A stretch of 64,000 nucleotides of DNA from an uncultured Saprospiraceae bacterium. Lineage in GTDB: Bacteria; Bacteroidota; Bacteroidia; Chitinophagales; Saprospiraceae. Made by a program: the position numbers and the translations under genes. The notes under the pieces were generated by a model. The model was not told the DNA's origin and did not search any database. It saw only the letters and a list, made by a program, of their open reading frames with translations. Location of the stretch: assembly GCA_937961455.1 (NCBI GenBank), contig CALGNN010000021.1:1-64000 (forward strand). The letters are read 5' to 3'. Of this stretch, positions 8,446-17,157 are shown piece after piece (within the stretch, counting starts at the first letter, position 1; each line of letters opens with the position of its first letter).

Positions 8446-8853
8446 TTATTCTATACAAAATTCAACATCAGCTGATTCTCGTGTAGCACAATCATGATCT
8501 TTGCAAGCAAATACTTCTAAGTGGAAGCAAGTTCCAGATGCATAGCTACAAAGATCAACTTCTTGTTCAAAAGTGATGACCTTATCATGACTATGCATAT
8601 CATAATCAATAATCTTGTCATCAACATCACCTTCAGGATGTAGAATGATTTCTACTCCATGATTTTCATCTGAAGCTTCAACATCAACATGTACATGTAT
8701 TTCACTACAGTTGGCTGAATTGAAATTTTCTCCATCTACCGGTTCTTCAATGGTTATCGTTATGGTATTTTCTACTGGATCTTTATCACAAGCAGTAAAA
8801 AACAAGCCTAAACTTAACATTGCTAATAAATAATTACATTTAACACTTTTCAT
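8446..8853 (-). CDS. small His/Asp-rich lipoprotein, 135 aa
   Basis: The signal peptide with lipobox FTAC (Cys about residue 22) is followed by one beta-rich domain of ~110 residues. It is full of potential metal ligands: EIHVHVDVEASDENHG, DYDMHSHDK, and Cys/His near the end (CFHLEVFACKDHDC). I do not recognise a named family, though it resembles a single DUF4625-like repeat. ATG 8853 is preferred over the in-frame TTG at 8862. The gene converges on the TonB receptor. A perfect 37-base palindrome overlaps its predicted promoter, so it is probably part of the same metal regulon. A periplasmic metal-binding role is inference. Confidence 0.6.
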   Translation of the reverse strand: MKSVKCNYLLAMLSLGLFFTACDKDPVENTITITIEEPVDGENFNSANCSEIHVHVDVEASDENHGVEIILHPEGDVDDKIIDYDMHSHDKVITFEQEVDLCSYASGTCFHLEVFACKDHDCATRESADVEFCIE

Positions 8854-8891
8854 TTTATTCAATTATGGTTTACAATGGTAAAACATTAAAC

Positions 8892-8922
8892 TAAAGATAA
8901 GAATTGATTTTATTTAATGCAA
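8892..8922 (-). promoter_or_regulatory. predicted promoter of the small lipoprotein gene
   Basis: On the minus strand, TTG (8922-8920) is followed after 20 bases by TATCTTTA (8899-8892). The second box is one base off TAnnTTTG. The -33 TTG lies inside the palindromic operator. Confidence 0.5.
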
Positions 8923-8943
8923 CATTGTTGCATTAAATAAAAT
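8907..8943. promoter_or_regulatory. 37-base perfect palindrome, predicted Fur-family operator
   Basis: The two 18-base arms are exact reverse complements around the central T at 8925. The core is AATGCAACA-T-TGTTGCATT. The core recurs, imperfectly, at 5542-5560 and 5580-5598 in front of the Fur-family gene. The site lies over the -33 region of the promoter for the gene starting at 8853. Confidence 0.75.
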
Positions 8944-8971
8944 ATTATTTTAAGTTTTTATAATGTTTGTA

Positions 8972-8997
8972 TAAAAAAAGCCCCATTGATTGGGGCT
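8972..8997 (-). terminator. intrinsic terminator of the 9045-10598 gene
   Basis: AGCCCCA (8979-8985) and TGGGGCT (8991-8997) make a 7-bp stem with a 5-base loop. On the minus strand the stem is followed by a T-run (plus-strand A run 8973-8979). Confidence 0.85.
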
Positions 8998-9044
8998 CAA
9001 TATTTTTAATTATAAAAGGATATCTTATATAAACATCAGGCGTG

Positions 9045-10598
9045 CTAATTTTCACATGCACCCATATCATTCACCAAGTCCTCGAGACTTGAAGTATCTC
9101 TGGAGTAGGATTCTGCTTCAGCTTTTACTTTTACCGAATTACAATCTCCAAACTTTTTTAAAATAGCTTTATTGATATTGAGCGCCACATCAGGCAGTAA
9201 TATTTTTTTACTTACAATATCAAATACTGCATAGGTCGCTTCCCTAGGATCGACATTATATTCTTTGGCAAGTAATGCTCTATCATTAGAGACGACACGT
9301 TCCATCGGTGCATAGTTGAAAGGAAGTAATTCAAACAAGGCGATCTCAGTTCCATCTATCATAATCTCTTTGACATTTGCTGGCTTGTACCTTCTAGAGC
9401 TTCCATCGGATAATATTACGTGGACATCGTCTACTACTCTAGCCTCCCCTTGCTTCATCCTCAATCTAACTTCGCCCTCAATTTTTTCACCATCTGTTTT
9501 CATGACATAACCCATTCTTAAGGGTTCTGAAACATCATCATCTGATGCTGCTGTTGGACCTGCTTGTGCATAATTTAAAAACTTCATCTCTACGGCTTCA
9601 TTGGCAGCTAAATCATCCATTCTACTTTTCACCATTCTTTCAAAGCTATTGACTGCCATTTTATTTTCGTCTGTCAAACGCATTTTCTCAATCATACCTG
9701 TGGCAAAATCCATTTGCTTTGAAAGAAAATATAGCTGTGCTAAATTATTGGCGCAAGCAAAAAAGGCCTCTCTTTGTTTTTTATCTTTTGGACTAAATTT
9801 AGTTAGGCCATTTTTCCAAAATTCCATTGCAGGTGCTAATTGCTCCAACATTGCTGCACTAAATACTTTCTCTTTCAACACAGATTCTGCGGCATCAAAA
9901 TATTTATCAAATTCTTCCATTCCATACTTTTCTGCTTTTTTCATGGTATGCAATGTGATTACTTTGGAGTAATCATAAACATCTGTTTGCCTTCTCAAAC
10001 TATTTGCAAAAGACTTTACGGCTTGATTTGCAATTTCAGATACTTTGTTTTTTACTAAGCGATCATAATTATCTTTTAAATATAATTTGACAGCACCGCT
10101 GCTTGCATAGCCCTTGCCATCGATGGTTTCTACATCATCAAAGCTTCTTATATCTCCAGCACGCATTACATTACCTGCAGCATCTAAAATTTCATAACTA
10201 ATCGGAGCTCGCACGCCAAATGAATATTTCCATTTCGTAACTTCTTTTTTATCATCACCTTTGCCTTCTGTTACTTTGTAACTTTCCGTATCAGCACTTG
10301 TCGAATTATCTCCATAAAAAGAAACCTTGATGGAGAAGTCTCCTTTAGCGTCTACCCTATTAAAAGTTTTAAAATTTTCAAACAGGCTCCTAAACTCAAT
10401 TCTTGACAAACCGTATTTAGAAAAATTCATTCCTTCATCTTTAATTCTTACTGTGAAGGTTTTAAATTCTCCTTCAAAAGGATTTGATGGAATATTAATA
10501 TCTCTGATGGAAACCGTTTTGGACTTTGATTTTTGTCCTTGGATATTTAGTGGCAGGCATATACATGCAGCCAACAACAGCATTAGTACTTGTTTCAT
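9045..10598 (-). CDS. secreted protein of unknown function, 517 aa
   Basis: The first ~21 residues form a signal peptide (MKQVLMLLLAACICLPLNIQGQ), with no lipobox. The next ~150 residues look beta-rich ('FKTFTVRIKDEGMNF', 'FSIKVSFYGD'). A long helical region follows (about 170-330, with TPR-like alternation of large and small residues such as 'AMLEQLAPAMEFWKNGL'). The C-terminal ~150 residues are again beta-rich ('MGYVMKTDGEKIEGEVRL', 'VHVILSDGSSRRYKPANVKEIMI'). I do not recognise a family. The last domain resembles the pattern in which a protein reports its own modified surface ('...YKPANVKEI'), seen in many Bacteroidota secreted proteins, but no function follows. It is monocistronic with its own terminator. 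Confidence 0.7.
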   Translation of the reverse strand: MKQVLMLLLAACICLPLNIQGQKSKSKTVSIRDINIPSNPFEGEFKTFTVRIKDEGMNFSKYGLSRIEFRSLFENFKTFNRVDAKGDFSIKVSFYGDNSTSADTESYKVTEGKGDDKKEVTKWKYSFGVRAPISYEILDAAGNVMRAGDIRSFDDVETIDGKGYASSGAVKLYLKDNYDRLVKNKVSEIANQAVKSFANSLRRQTDVYDYSKVITLHTMKKAEKYGMEEFDKYFDAAESVLKEKVFSAAMLEQLAPAMEFWKNGLTKFSPKDKKQREAFFACANNLAQLYFLSKQMDFATGMIEKMRLTDENKMAVNSFERMVKSRMDDLAANEAVEMKFLNYAQAGPTAASDDDVSEPLRMGYVMKTDGEKIEGEVRLRMKQGEARVVDDVHVILSDGSSRRYKPANVKEIMIDGTEIALFELLPFNYAPMERVVSNDRALLAKEYNVDPREATYAVFDIVSKKILLPDVALNINKAILKKFGDCNSVKVKAEAESYSRDTSSLEDLVNDMGACEN

Positions 10599-10728
10599 GA
10601 TTTATTGTTTTCGTTTCTATATTAAAATGATGGGGTCATTTTTATAAAAGTACGTATTTTGCTTGACATTGATTCTCAGTAAACTTCATATTTAATTCTT
10701 TTATCTGATTAAATACTTTAATAGTTCT

Positions 10729-11781
10729 TTACCTAAACGAAGCATTAATCTCTTCTAACTTTTCTGAACCTGGACAAAGTGCTTCTTGCTGTAACTTATT
10801 TAAAGGCTGATCAACTGTTCCTAATTTGCCATGTAAATCTTCACTCTCAGTATTAATATAATAAAGCCCAGTAAGAATTTGCCCATTAGCTTTTGCCTCA
10901 TGCAATCTATTAACCGCAGAAAACCGATCAGTAGGATCCCATTCAGGAGCGAGCTTACTCAACTGAATTTTCGAACCATCAAATAGCTCTAGTTCTTTGC
11001 TTGTTCCTTTATCATACTCTACTGTCAATGCTTCTTGATGCGGCACAAAATCAAAAATGGAAGTTTCCTCTATATGAGCTCTCACATGAGAATATGATTT
11101 TGTTGAACCCTTATTATTATTAAAAGTAACGCAAGGAGAAATCACATCCAAAAATGCAAATCCCGGATGTGCCATGGCTGCCTTGATCATTGGCACCAAC
11201 TGACTTTTATCTCCTGAAAAACTTCTACCTACAAAAGTAGCATTCAGCTCTAAAGCCAATCCTGCAAGATCTATTCCCTGATAAGGATTATCTGAACCTG
11301 CCTTACTGATAGAACCAAAATCTGCAGTAGCAGAATCTTGTCCTTTGGTTAAACCGTAACAGCCATTATTCATGACAATGTATACCATGTTTAAATTCCT
11401 TCTAATCGCGTGGACAAATTGCCCCATACCAATAGATGCGGTATCACCATCACCGGATACACCCAAGTAAATCAACTCTTTGTTGGCCATATTTGCGCCT
11501 GTCGTAATGGAAGGCATTCTACCATGCACAGAATTAAAGCCATGAGAATTACTTAAAAAATAGGTGGGTGTTTTTGAAGAACAACCTATTCCAGAAAGTT
11601 TTGCCAATCGATGCGGCTCTAAAGATATCTCATAACAAGCCTGTACGATGGCGCCGCTTATAGAGTCATGACCACAACCTGCACAGAGGGTTGAAATGAC
11701 TCCTTCATAATCTGCTTTAACATAACCAACCTTATTCTTTTTCAGCGAAGGATGGTGAAATAATGGTTTTACATAAGACAT
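10729..11781 (-). CDS. korB: 2-oxoacid:ferredoxin oxidoreductase, beta subunit, 350 aa
   Basis: This is the thiamine-diphosphate-binding subunit, which together with the alpha subunit decarboxylates a 2-oxoacid (2-oxoglutarate or pyruvate) and reduces ferredoxin. The ThDP motif is clear: GDGD (about residue 107) followed ~25 residues later by NN (IVMNNGCYGLTKGQ). CAGCGH near residue 34, GIGCSSKTP near 65, and a later Cys in SPCVTFNN are the expected [4Fe-4S] ligands. The length is normal for KorB-type beta subunits. It is the third gene of a minus-strand operon, 17 bases after korA. 2-oxoglutarate is the likelier substrate in an aerobe, but sequence alone does not prove it. Confidence 0.9.
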   Translation of the reverse strand: MSYVKPLFHHPSLKKNKVGYVKADYEGVISTLCAGCGHDSISGAIVQACYEISLEPHRLAKLSGIGCSSKTPTYFLSNSHGFNSVHGRMPSITTGANMANKELIYLGVSGDGDTASIGMGQFVHAIRRNLNMVYIVMNNGCYGLTKGQDSATADFGSISKAGSDNPYQGIDLAGLALELNATFVGRSFSGDKSQLVPMIKAAMAHPGFAFLDVISPCVTFNNNKGSTKSYSHVRAHIEETSIFDFVPHQEALTVEYDKGTSKELELFDGSKIQLSKLAPEWDPTDRFSAVNRLHEAKANGQILTGLYYINTESEDLHGKLGTVDQPLNKLQQEALCPGSEKLEEINASFR

Positions 11782-11798
11782 AAAACGTAAGCTTTATT

Positions 11799-13616
11799 TT
11801 ACATGGCAACAGCCATATGTTTTTCAATTTGTGATTTAATAGTCAATGCTGTGATGGGAGTTCCATCATAATTCAAGACCGACAACAGACGCACTGGATC
11901 GAGATCCATTTCATTTATTAACAAGGATCTAAATTGTGCATCTCTATTTTGTTCTACAACAATTATCTGTTTATGTTTTTCAATAAAATCTTCTACTTGT
12001 GCATGAAACGGGAAGGCTTTAACTCGAATAGAATCCAAAACAATTCCTTCAGCTTCTAAAAGGTCCATGGCTTCCATTGCTGCGTAGGTAGTCGTACCAA
12101 AGAAAAGCATCCCAATGTCAGATCGATTTTCTTTTTGATAAAATTCTGGTTGGGGAACTAAGGTTTTTGCTGTTTCCCATTTTTGCGCTAGACGATCTAC
12201 ATTTCTTAAATACACTTCACCCAACTCAGAATATTTTGCATACTCATCATGTGAAGTTCCTCTGGTAAAAAACGACCCTTTTGTTGGATGCGTACCTGGG
12301 ATGGTTCTGTAGGGAATGGCATCTCCATCCACATCCAAATATCTACCAAATGGTTTTTCCATTTCTTCGAGATCTTGGGCTGATAAAACTTTACCCAAAT
12401 CATATTTCTTATCATCATCCCATTTTAAAGGAGGAGACATATGATTATTCATACCTAAATCCAAATCTGAAATTAGCATCACCAAAGTTTGTAATCGATC
12501 AGCCAGATCAAAAGCTTTTACCGTATGTTCAAAACACTCAGCGGGAGTACTTGGAAAAAGCAATGGATGCTTTGTATCGCCATGTGATGCATATGCAGAA
12601 GAAATTAAATCTGCTTGTTGCGTTCGAGTCGGCATTCCCGTAGAGGGTCCTCCCCTTTCTACATTGATTAAGACCACAGGTATTTCAGCAAAATATGAAA
12701 GGCCGATGAATTCATTCATCAATGAAACTCCTGGCCCACTGGTTGCGGTAAAACTTCGCGCTCCATTCCATGTAGCTCCAATGACCATTCCGATCGCTGC
12801 CAACTCATCTTCTGCCTGAATAAAAGCATATTGTTTTTTACCCGTTTCTGGATCCACTCGCAATTTTTTACAATAGGTCTCAAAGGCTTTTGCCACTGAG
12901 GTCGAAGGCGTAATGGGATACCAAGCCATCACAGTTGCACCAGCGTAGATCGCTCCTAAACCACAGGCTGTGTTGCCATCAATCAAGATGGAATCACCAA
13001 CCTTATCCCTTCTTTCTACTCTGACATTAAGGGGGTAAGAATAATTTTCTTTAACAGCATCAATTCCTAATTGTAATGCTTTATAATTAGGTTCAATCAA
13101 TTTAGGTTTCTTTGCGAATTGCTCTGCTATAACCTCTTTCACCACATCTATTTCGACATCAAGCAGTGTGGCAACTGCACCTACATAAATGATGTTTTTG
13201 AAAAGCTGCTGCAATCTTGCAGACTCATATTCTCCCATGGCAAGAGAGATCATAGGAATCCCTATATAATTGATATCATCACGAATAAACTCGTCGTATA
13301 ATTTTTTACTGCTATCATAAACGAAATAACCACCAGGTCGCACACTATCAATATCTCTTCGAAGCACCTGCGGATTTACCCCAACTAATAAGTCTATCCC
13401 AGCACGTCTTCCCAGATAGCCTTTCTCACTTATTCTGATCTCGTACCATGTCGGCAATCCTTGAATATTTGAAGGGAATATATTTTTTGGTGTAACAGGT
13501 ATCCCCATTCTAAAAATAGATTTCGCAAACATTTCATTTGCTGAAGCTGAGCCTGTCCCGTTTACATTTGAAAAACGCACTACTAAATCATTAACCAACA
13601 ACTCCTGCTCCTTCAT
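11799..13616 (-). CDS. korA: 2-oxoacid:ferredoxin oxidoreductase, fused gamma-alpha subunit, 605 aa
   Basis: The N-terminal ~190 residues are the gamma domain (VVRFSNVNGTGSASANEMFA). The pyrimidine-binding alpha domain follows (about 205-450, 'GNTACGLGAIYAGATVMAWYPITPST' region and 'TATSGPGVSLM'). The C-terminal transketolase-like domain carries 'IIVVEQNRDAQFRSLLINE'. Such gamma-alpha fusions are normal for KorA proteins of Bacteroidota. It overlaps the upstream flavoprotein gene by 26 bases, implying translational coupling, and is followed closely by korB. The acceptor is ferredoxin or the Fe-S flavoprotein encoded just upstream (inference). Confidence 0.9.
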   Translation of the reverse strand: MKEQELLVNDLVVRFSNVNGTGSASANEMFAKSIFRMGIPVTPKNIFPSNIQGLPTWYEIRISEKGYLGRRAGIDLLVGVNPQVLRRDIDSVRPGGYFVYDSSKKLYDEFIRDDINYIGIPMISLAMGEYESARLQQLFKNIIYVGAVATLLDVEIDVVKEVIAEQFAKKPKLIEPNYKALQLGIDAVKENYSYPLNVRVERRDKVGDSILIDGNTACGLGAIYAGATVMAWYPITPSTSVAKAFETYCKKLRVDPETGKKQYAFIQAEDELAAIGMVIGATWNGARSFTATSGPGVSLMNEFIGLSYFAEIPVVLINVERGGPSTGMPTRTQQADLISSAYASHGDTKHPLLFPSTPAECFEHTVKAFDLADRLQTLVMLISDLDLGMNNHMSPPLKWDDDKKYDLGKVLSAQDLEEMEKPFGRYLDVDGDAIPYRTIPGTHPTKGSFFTRGTSHDEYAKYSELGEVYLRNVDRLAQKWETAKTLVPQPEFYQKENRSDIGMLFFGTTTYAAMEAMDLLEAEGIVLDSIRVKAFPFHAQVEDFIEKHKQIIVVEQNRDAQFRSLLINEMDLDPVRLLSVLNYDGTPITALTIKSQIEKHMAVAM

Positions 13617-15387
13617 GGGTATATGTTTTTGTAGTATTGTATAAATATTTTTGCATATCCCAAGCTGCTGTTGGACATCGCTCTGAACAAAGTCCGCAAT
13701 GCAAACAAACGTCTTCGTCTTTAATCATTACCCTTGCTGTTGGCAGTGGTTCAGAAACATATAAATCTTGACTTAGATTTTCAGCTGGTGCATTCAATCT
13801 TGTTCTCAAATCTTCTTCTTCTCCATTCACCACAAAAGAAATACAATCAGTAGGACATACGTCTACACAGGCGTCACATTCAATACAAAGACTGTGACTA
13901 AATACCGTTTGCACATCGCAATTCAAACAACGTTGCGCTTCCTTAAATCCCGCAATATGATCAAAGCCCAATTCGACTTCAATTTTTCTGTCTTTGAGCG
14001 AGATGGCTTTATCTTCATGAGGCACTTGATACCTCAAATCATGAGCGATACCATTATCGTAAGTCCATTCATGAATTCCCATTTTTTGGCTGACTAAATT
14101 GGTCATGGGTGGCAAACGATCCATCACATTTTTGCCTTTGCAAAATAGGTCGATAGAAATGGCTGCTTGATGACCATGTGCTACTGCTGTAATTACATTC
14201 TCTGGGCCAAAGGCGGCATCACCTCCAAAGAAAACTTTATCTAAGCTTGATTGAAAAGAAGTACGATCCACTACTGGCAAATCCCACTTACCAAATTCAA
14301 TTCCCAGATCTCTTTCTATCCATGGAAAAGCATTGTCTTGTCCAATTGCTATAATAACATCTGTTGCTTCAATAAAGACATCTGGCTCTCCTGTAGGTAT
14401 CAACGAACGTTTGCCATTCTCATCATATTCCGCTCTCACATTTCCAAAAAGCACTCCTTTCAATTTACCGTCCTCTATGACAAATTCTTTTGGTGGCATA
14501 TTATTTTTGATTATGATATCTTCTCTTTCAGCATCTTCAATTTCCCAAGGAGAAGCTTTCATATCTTTTCTTGGACTTCTGACAATTACATGCACATCAT
14601 CCGCGCCCAATCTCTTTGAAGTTCTACAGCAATCCATTGCAGTATTTCCTCCTCCGAGAACGATAACTTTTTTACCAATTTTATCTGTATGTTCAAAAGC
14701 GACATTCGCTAGAAATTCAATTCCAATTTGAATATTTTCTTTGCCTTCTTCATAGCCGGGAATTTTCAATGCTCTTCCACTTGGTGCTCCAGTACCTACA
14801 AATACGGCATCATAATCTTTGTCAAGTATTTCTTTCATACTATCTACAAAAGTATTGAAGTGGGTGTGCACTCCCATATCCAACACATAATTCACTTCTT
14901 CATCCAAGACAGATTCTGGAAGTCTGAATGCAGGGATTTGTGTGCGCATCATGCCTCCACCTTTTGCCCATTCATCATATAAGTGGATTTCATAACCCAA
15001 TGGAGCAAGGTCTCTAGCCACAGTTAAAGAAGCTGGTCCTCCACCAATTAAGGCGACTTTCTTTCCATTTGAAGGAAAGGGACCTTGAGGCATTAAATGT
15101 TTAACTTCCCCTTTATTATCAGCAGCAACACGTTTCAATCTGCAAATAGCAACAGGTTCTTCTTCAACCCGTCCTCTTCTACAAGCAGGCTCACATGGTC
15201 TATCACATGTTCTTCCTAATACCCCAGGAAAAACATTAGATTCCCAGTTTATCATATAGGCATCTGTATATCTTTCAGCAGCAATAAGTCTAATATATTC
15301 TGGCACAGGTGTATGTGCTGGGCAAGCATATTGACAATCGACTACCTTGTGAAAGTATTCAGGATTTTGAATATTCGTCGGCTTCAA
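13591..15387 (-). CDS. GltD-like FAD/NAD(P) oxidoreductase with C-terminal 2[4Fe-4S] ferredoxin domain, 598 aa
   Basis: The N-terminal Fe-S domain (CQYACPAHTPVPEYI, then CDRPCEPACRRG) is that of glutamate-synthase small-subunit proteins. Two Rossmann segments follow: VALIGGGPASLTVARDLA for FAD and VIVLGGGNTAMDC for NAD(P). The last ~130 residues carry ferredoxin-type clusters CIECDACVDVCP and CLHCGLCSERCP. No GOGAT large subunit is nearby. Being first in an operon with korA and korB, it probably moves electrons between ferredoxin or KorAB and NAD(P)H (inference). The start is the TTG at 15387. No in-frame ATG exists before a stop upstream, and the conserved Cys-rich N-terminus begins only ~16 residues in. 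Confidence 0.85.
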   Translation of the reverse strand: MKPTNIQNPEYFHKVVDCQYACPAHTPVPEYIRLIAAERYTDAYMINWESNVFPGVLGRTCDRPCEPACRRGRVEEEPVAICRLKRVAADNKGEVKHLMPQGPFPSNGKKVALIGGGPASLTVARDLAPLGYEIHLYDEWAKGGGMMRTQIPAFRLPESVLDEEVNYVLDMGVHTHFNTFVDSMKEILDKDYDAVFVGTGAPSGRALKIPGYEEGKENIQIGIEFLANVAFEHTDKIGKKVIVLGGGNTAMDCCRTSKRLGADDVHVIVRSPRKDMKASPWEIEDAEREDIIIKNNMPPKEFVIEDGKLKGVLFGNVRAEYDENGKRSLIPTGEPDVFIEATDVIIAIGQDNAFPWIERDLGIEFGKWDLPVVDRTSFQSSLDKVFFGGDAAFGPENVITAVAHGHQAAISIDLFCKGKNVMDRLPPMTNLVSQKMGIHEWTYDNGIAHDLRYQVPHEDKAISLKDRKIEVELGFDHIAGFKEAQRCLNCDVQTVFSHSLCIECDACVDVCPTDCISFVVNGEEEDLRTRLNAPAENLSQDLYVSEPLPTARVMIKDEDVCLHCGLCSERCPTAAWDMQKYLYNTTKTYTHEGAGVVG

Positions 15388-15615
15388 ATCTTTTGATTTT
15401 CAATTTATTATAATATTAAATATAATAGAAAGTGTGAAAACCCTTGCTTTATTTTGGCATTATATGAATTTGAAAGAAGCTTGTTCGTATAGTACTAACA
15501 TTCAAGTATTCTCATGGGAAATACATATTGTTTATAAGTAGGTTTAGAATTCCGTAAATTTCTGTAGTTTAAGTTTTAATTTTAGATCCTATTTATTTAT
15601 GAATTATTCAATCCT

Positions 15616-17154
15616 ATGAAAGTTGGAGTTCCAAAAGAGCTAACGAAAGGCGAGCTAAGAGTCGGTGCAACACCCAAGACCGTTAAAAGACTTCTCAAAC
15701 AAGGTTTCGAAGTATTTATCGAAAAAGATGCAGGCATCAATGCTAATTATTCTGACGAAGAATATGAAGCATCAGGCGCAACGATCCTACCGACAAGTGA
15801 TGCCGTCTATGAGACCGCAGACATTATTCTAAAAGTCCAAGCGGTTAAGGATGAAGAGATTGATAAGATGCATGAAGGACAAGTGAGCTTTAGCTATTTG
15901 AATCCTGCACAAAATCAAGATCTGTTACAAAAACTCGCAGATAAAAAAGTCAATGCGATTGCAATGGATGCCATTCCAAGAATTTCAAGAGCTCAAAAAA
16001 TGGATGTTTTATCATCCATGGCAAACATTGCTGGCTATAGGTCGGTAATTGAAGGAGCTAATTATTTTGGAAGGTTTCTAAATGGTCAAATCACTGCTGC
16101 AGGTAAAGTAGATCCAGCTAAGGTATTGGTCATAGGTGCAGGAGTTGCAGGTTTGGCTGCCATTGGAACTGCAAGATCTTTAGGTGCGATTGTTAGAGCT
16201 TTCGATACTCGGATGGAAGTAGCAGAACAAATCGAAAGTATGGGGGCTCAATTTCTCTCCGTAGAAATTGAAGAAGATGGTTCGACAGCTTCTGGATATT
16301 CGAAGGTCATGAGTAAAGAATTCATTGAAGCTGAGATGGCCTTGTTTAAAGAACAAGCGAAAGAAGTAGATATTATTATTACAACAGCACAAATCCCCGG
16401 AAGAGCAGCTCCAAAATTGGTTTTAGATTACCATGTAGCGGCAATGAAACCGGGTTCTGTTATTGTTGATTTGGCAGCGTCTTCAGGAGGAAATTGTGAA
16501 TTAACCAGAAATGGAGAAGTGTATACTACAGATAATGGCGTTACCATAGTTGGCAAATTAAGTCAACTCCCTGCACAGGCAAGTCAACTTTATGGAAATA
16601 ACTTATGCCACTTATTAGATGATATGGGCAAGGGTGAAAATTTTGCCATTGACATGGAAGATGATGTGGTAAAAAGAGCCATGGTAAGTTATAATGGAGC
16701 GGTTAATTGGCCACCTGAGCCATTGCCTGTCAGTCCGCAAAAAAGCGTTCAAGCTGTTGAAGAAGTTGAAGCCGTTCCTGAAATTTCTCCAGAAGCACTG
16801 GCTAAGAAAAAGACCATGAGTATGTTGATCACTTTGGGGATTATTGGAGCTTTTCTATATCTATTAGGCTTAGTAGCTCCTGCGGATTTTATGCAACACT
16901 TTACGGTTTTTGTATTGTCCGTATTCATAGGCTGGCAGGTGATTTGGAATGTTTCACATTCACTTCATACTCCGCTTATGGCTGTCACGAATGCCATTAG
17001 TGGAATCATAATAATTGGAGGTCTATTGCAGACTCGATCAGATATATCTAACCCCATGACTATTATAGCTTTTATCGCAATCTTAGTAGCTAGTATAAAT
17101 ATTGTTGGTGGATTTTTTGTCACGCATCGTATGCTGAAAATGTTTAGAAAGTAA
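15616..17154 (+). CDS. pntA: Re/Si-specific NAD(P)+ transhydrogenase, alpha subunit, 512 aa
   Basis: This subunit binds NAD(H) and, with PntB, couples hydride transfer between NAD(H) and NADP(H) to proton movement. Residues 1-380 are the soluble dI domain of the alanine dehydrogenase/PNT family ([20 protein letters not shown]; the NAD-binding loop [22 protein letters not shown]). After a short linker come four predicted membrane helices (about 400-505), as in E. coli-type single-chain PntA. The length matches E. coli PntA. The gene is divergent from the kor operon across 228 bases, and pntB begins 3 bases later. Confidence 0.95.
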   Translation: MKVGVPKELTKGELRVGATPKTVKRLLKQGFEVFIEKDAGINANYSDEEYEASGATILPTSDAVYETADIILKVQAVKDEEIDKMHEGQVSFSYLNPAQNQDLLQKLADKKVNAIAMDAIPRISRAQKMDVLSSMANIAGYRSVIEGANYFGRFLNGQITAAGKVDPAKVLVIGAGVAGLAAIGTARSLGAIVRAFDTRMEVAEQIESMGAQFLSVEIEEDGSTASGYSKVMSKEFIEAEMALFKEQAKEVDIIITTAQIPGRAAPKLVLDYHVAAMKPGSVIVDLAASSGGNCELTRNGEVYTTDNGVTIVGKLSQLPAQASQLYGNNLCHLLDDMGKGENFAIDMEDDVVKRAMVSYNGAVNWPPEPLPVSPQKSVQAVEEVEAVPEISPEALAKKKTMSMLITLGIIGAFLYLLGLVAPADFMQHFTVFVLSVFIGWQVIWNVSHSLHTPLMAVTNAISGIIIIGGLLQTRSDISNPMTIIAFIAILVASINIVGGFFVTHRMLKMFRK

Positions 17155-17157
17155 ATT

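Noticed and set aside
9601-9972. 123-codon plus-strand frame
   Set aside because: Antisense shadow of the 517-aa secreted protein gene.
14251-14731. two overlapping plus-strand frames of 122 and 132 codons
   Set aside because: Antisense to the GltD-like flavoprotein gene, low-complexity products, no homology pattern.
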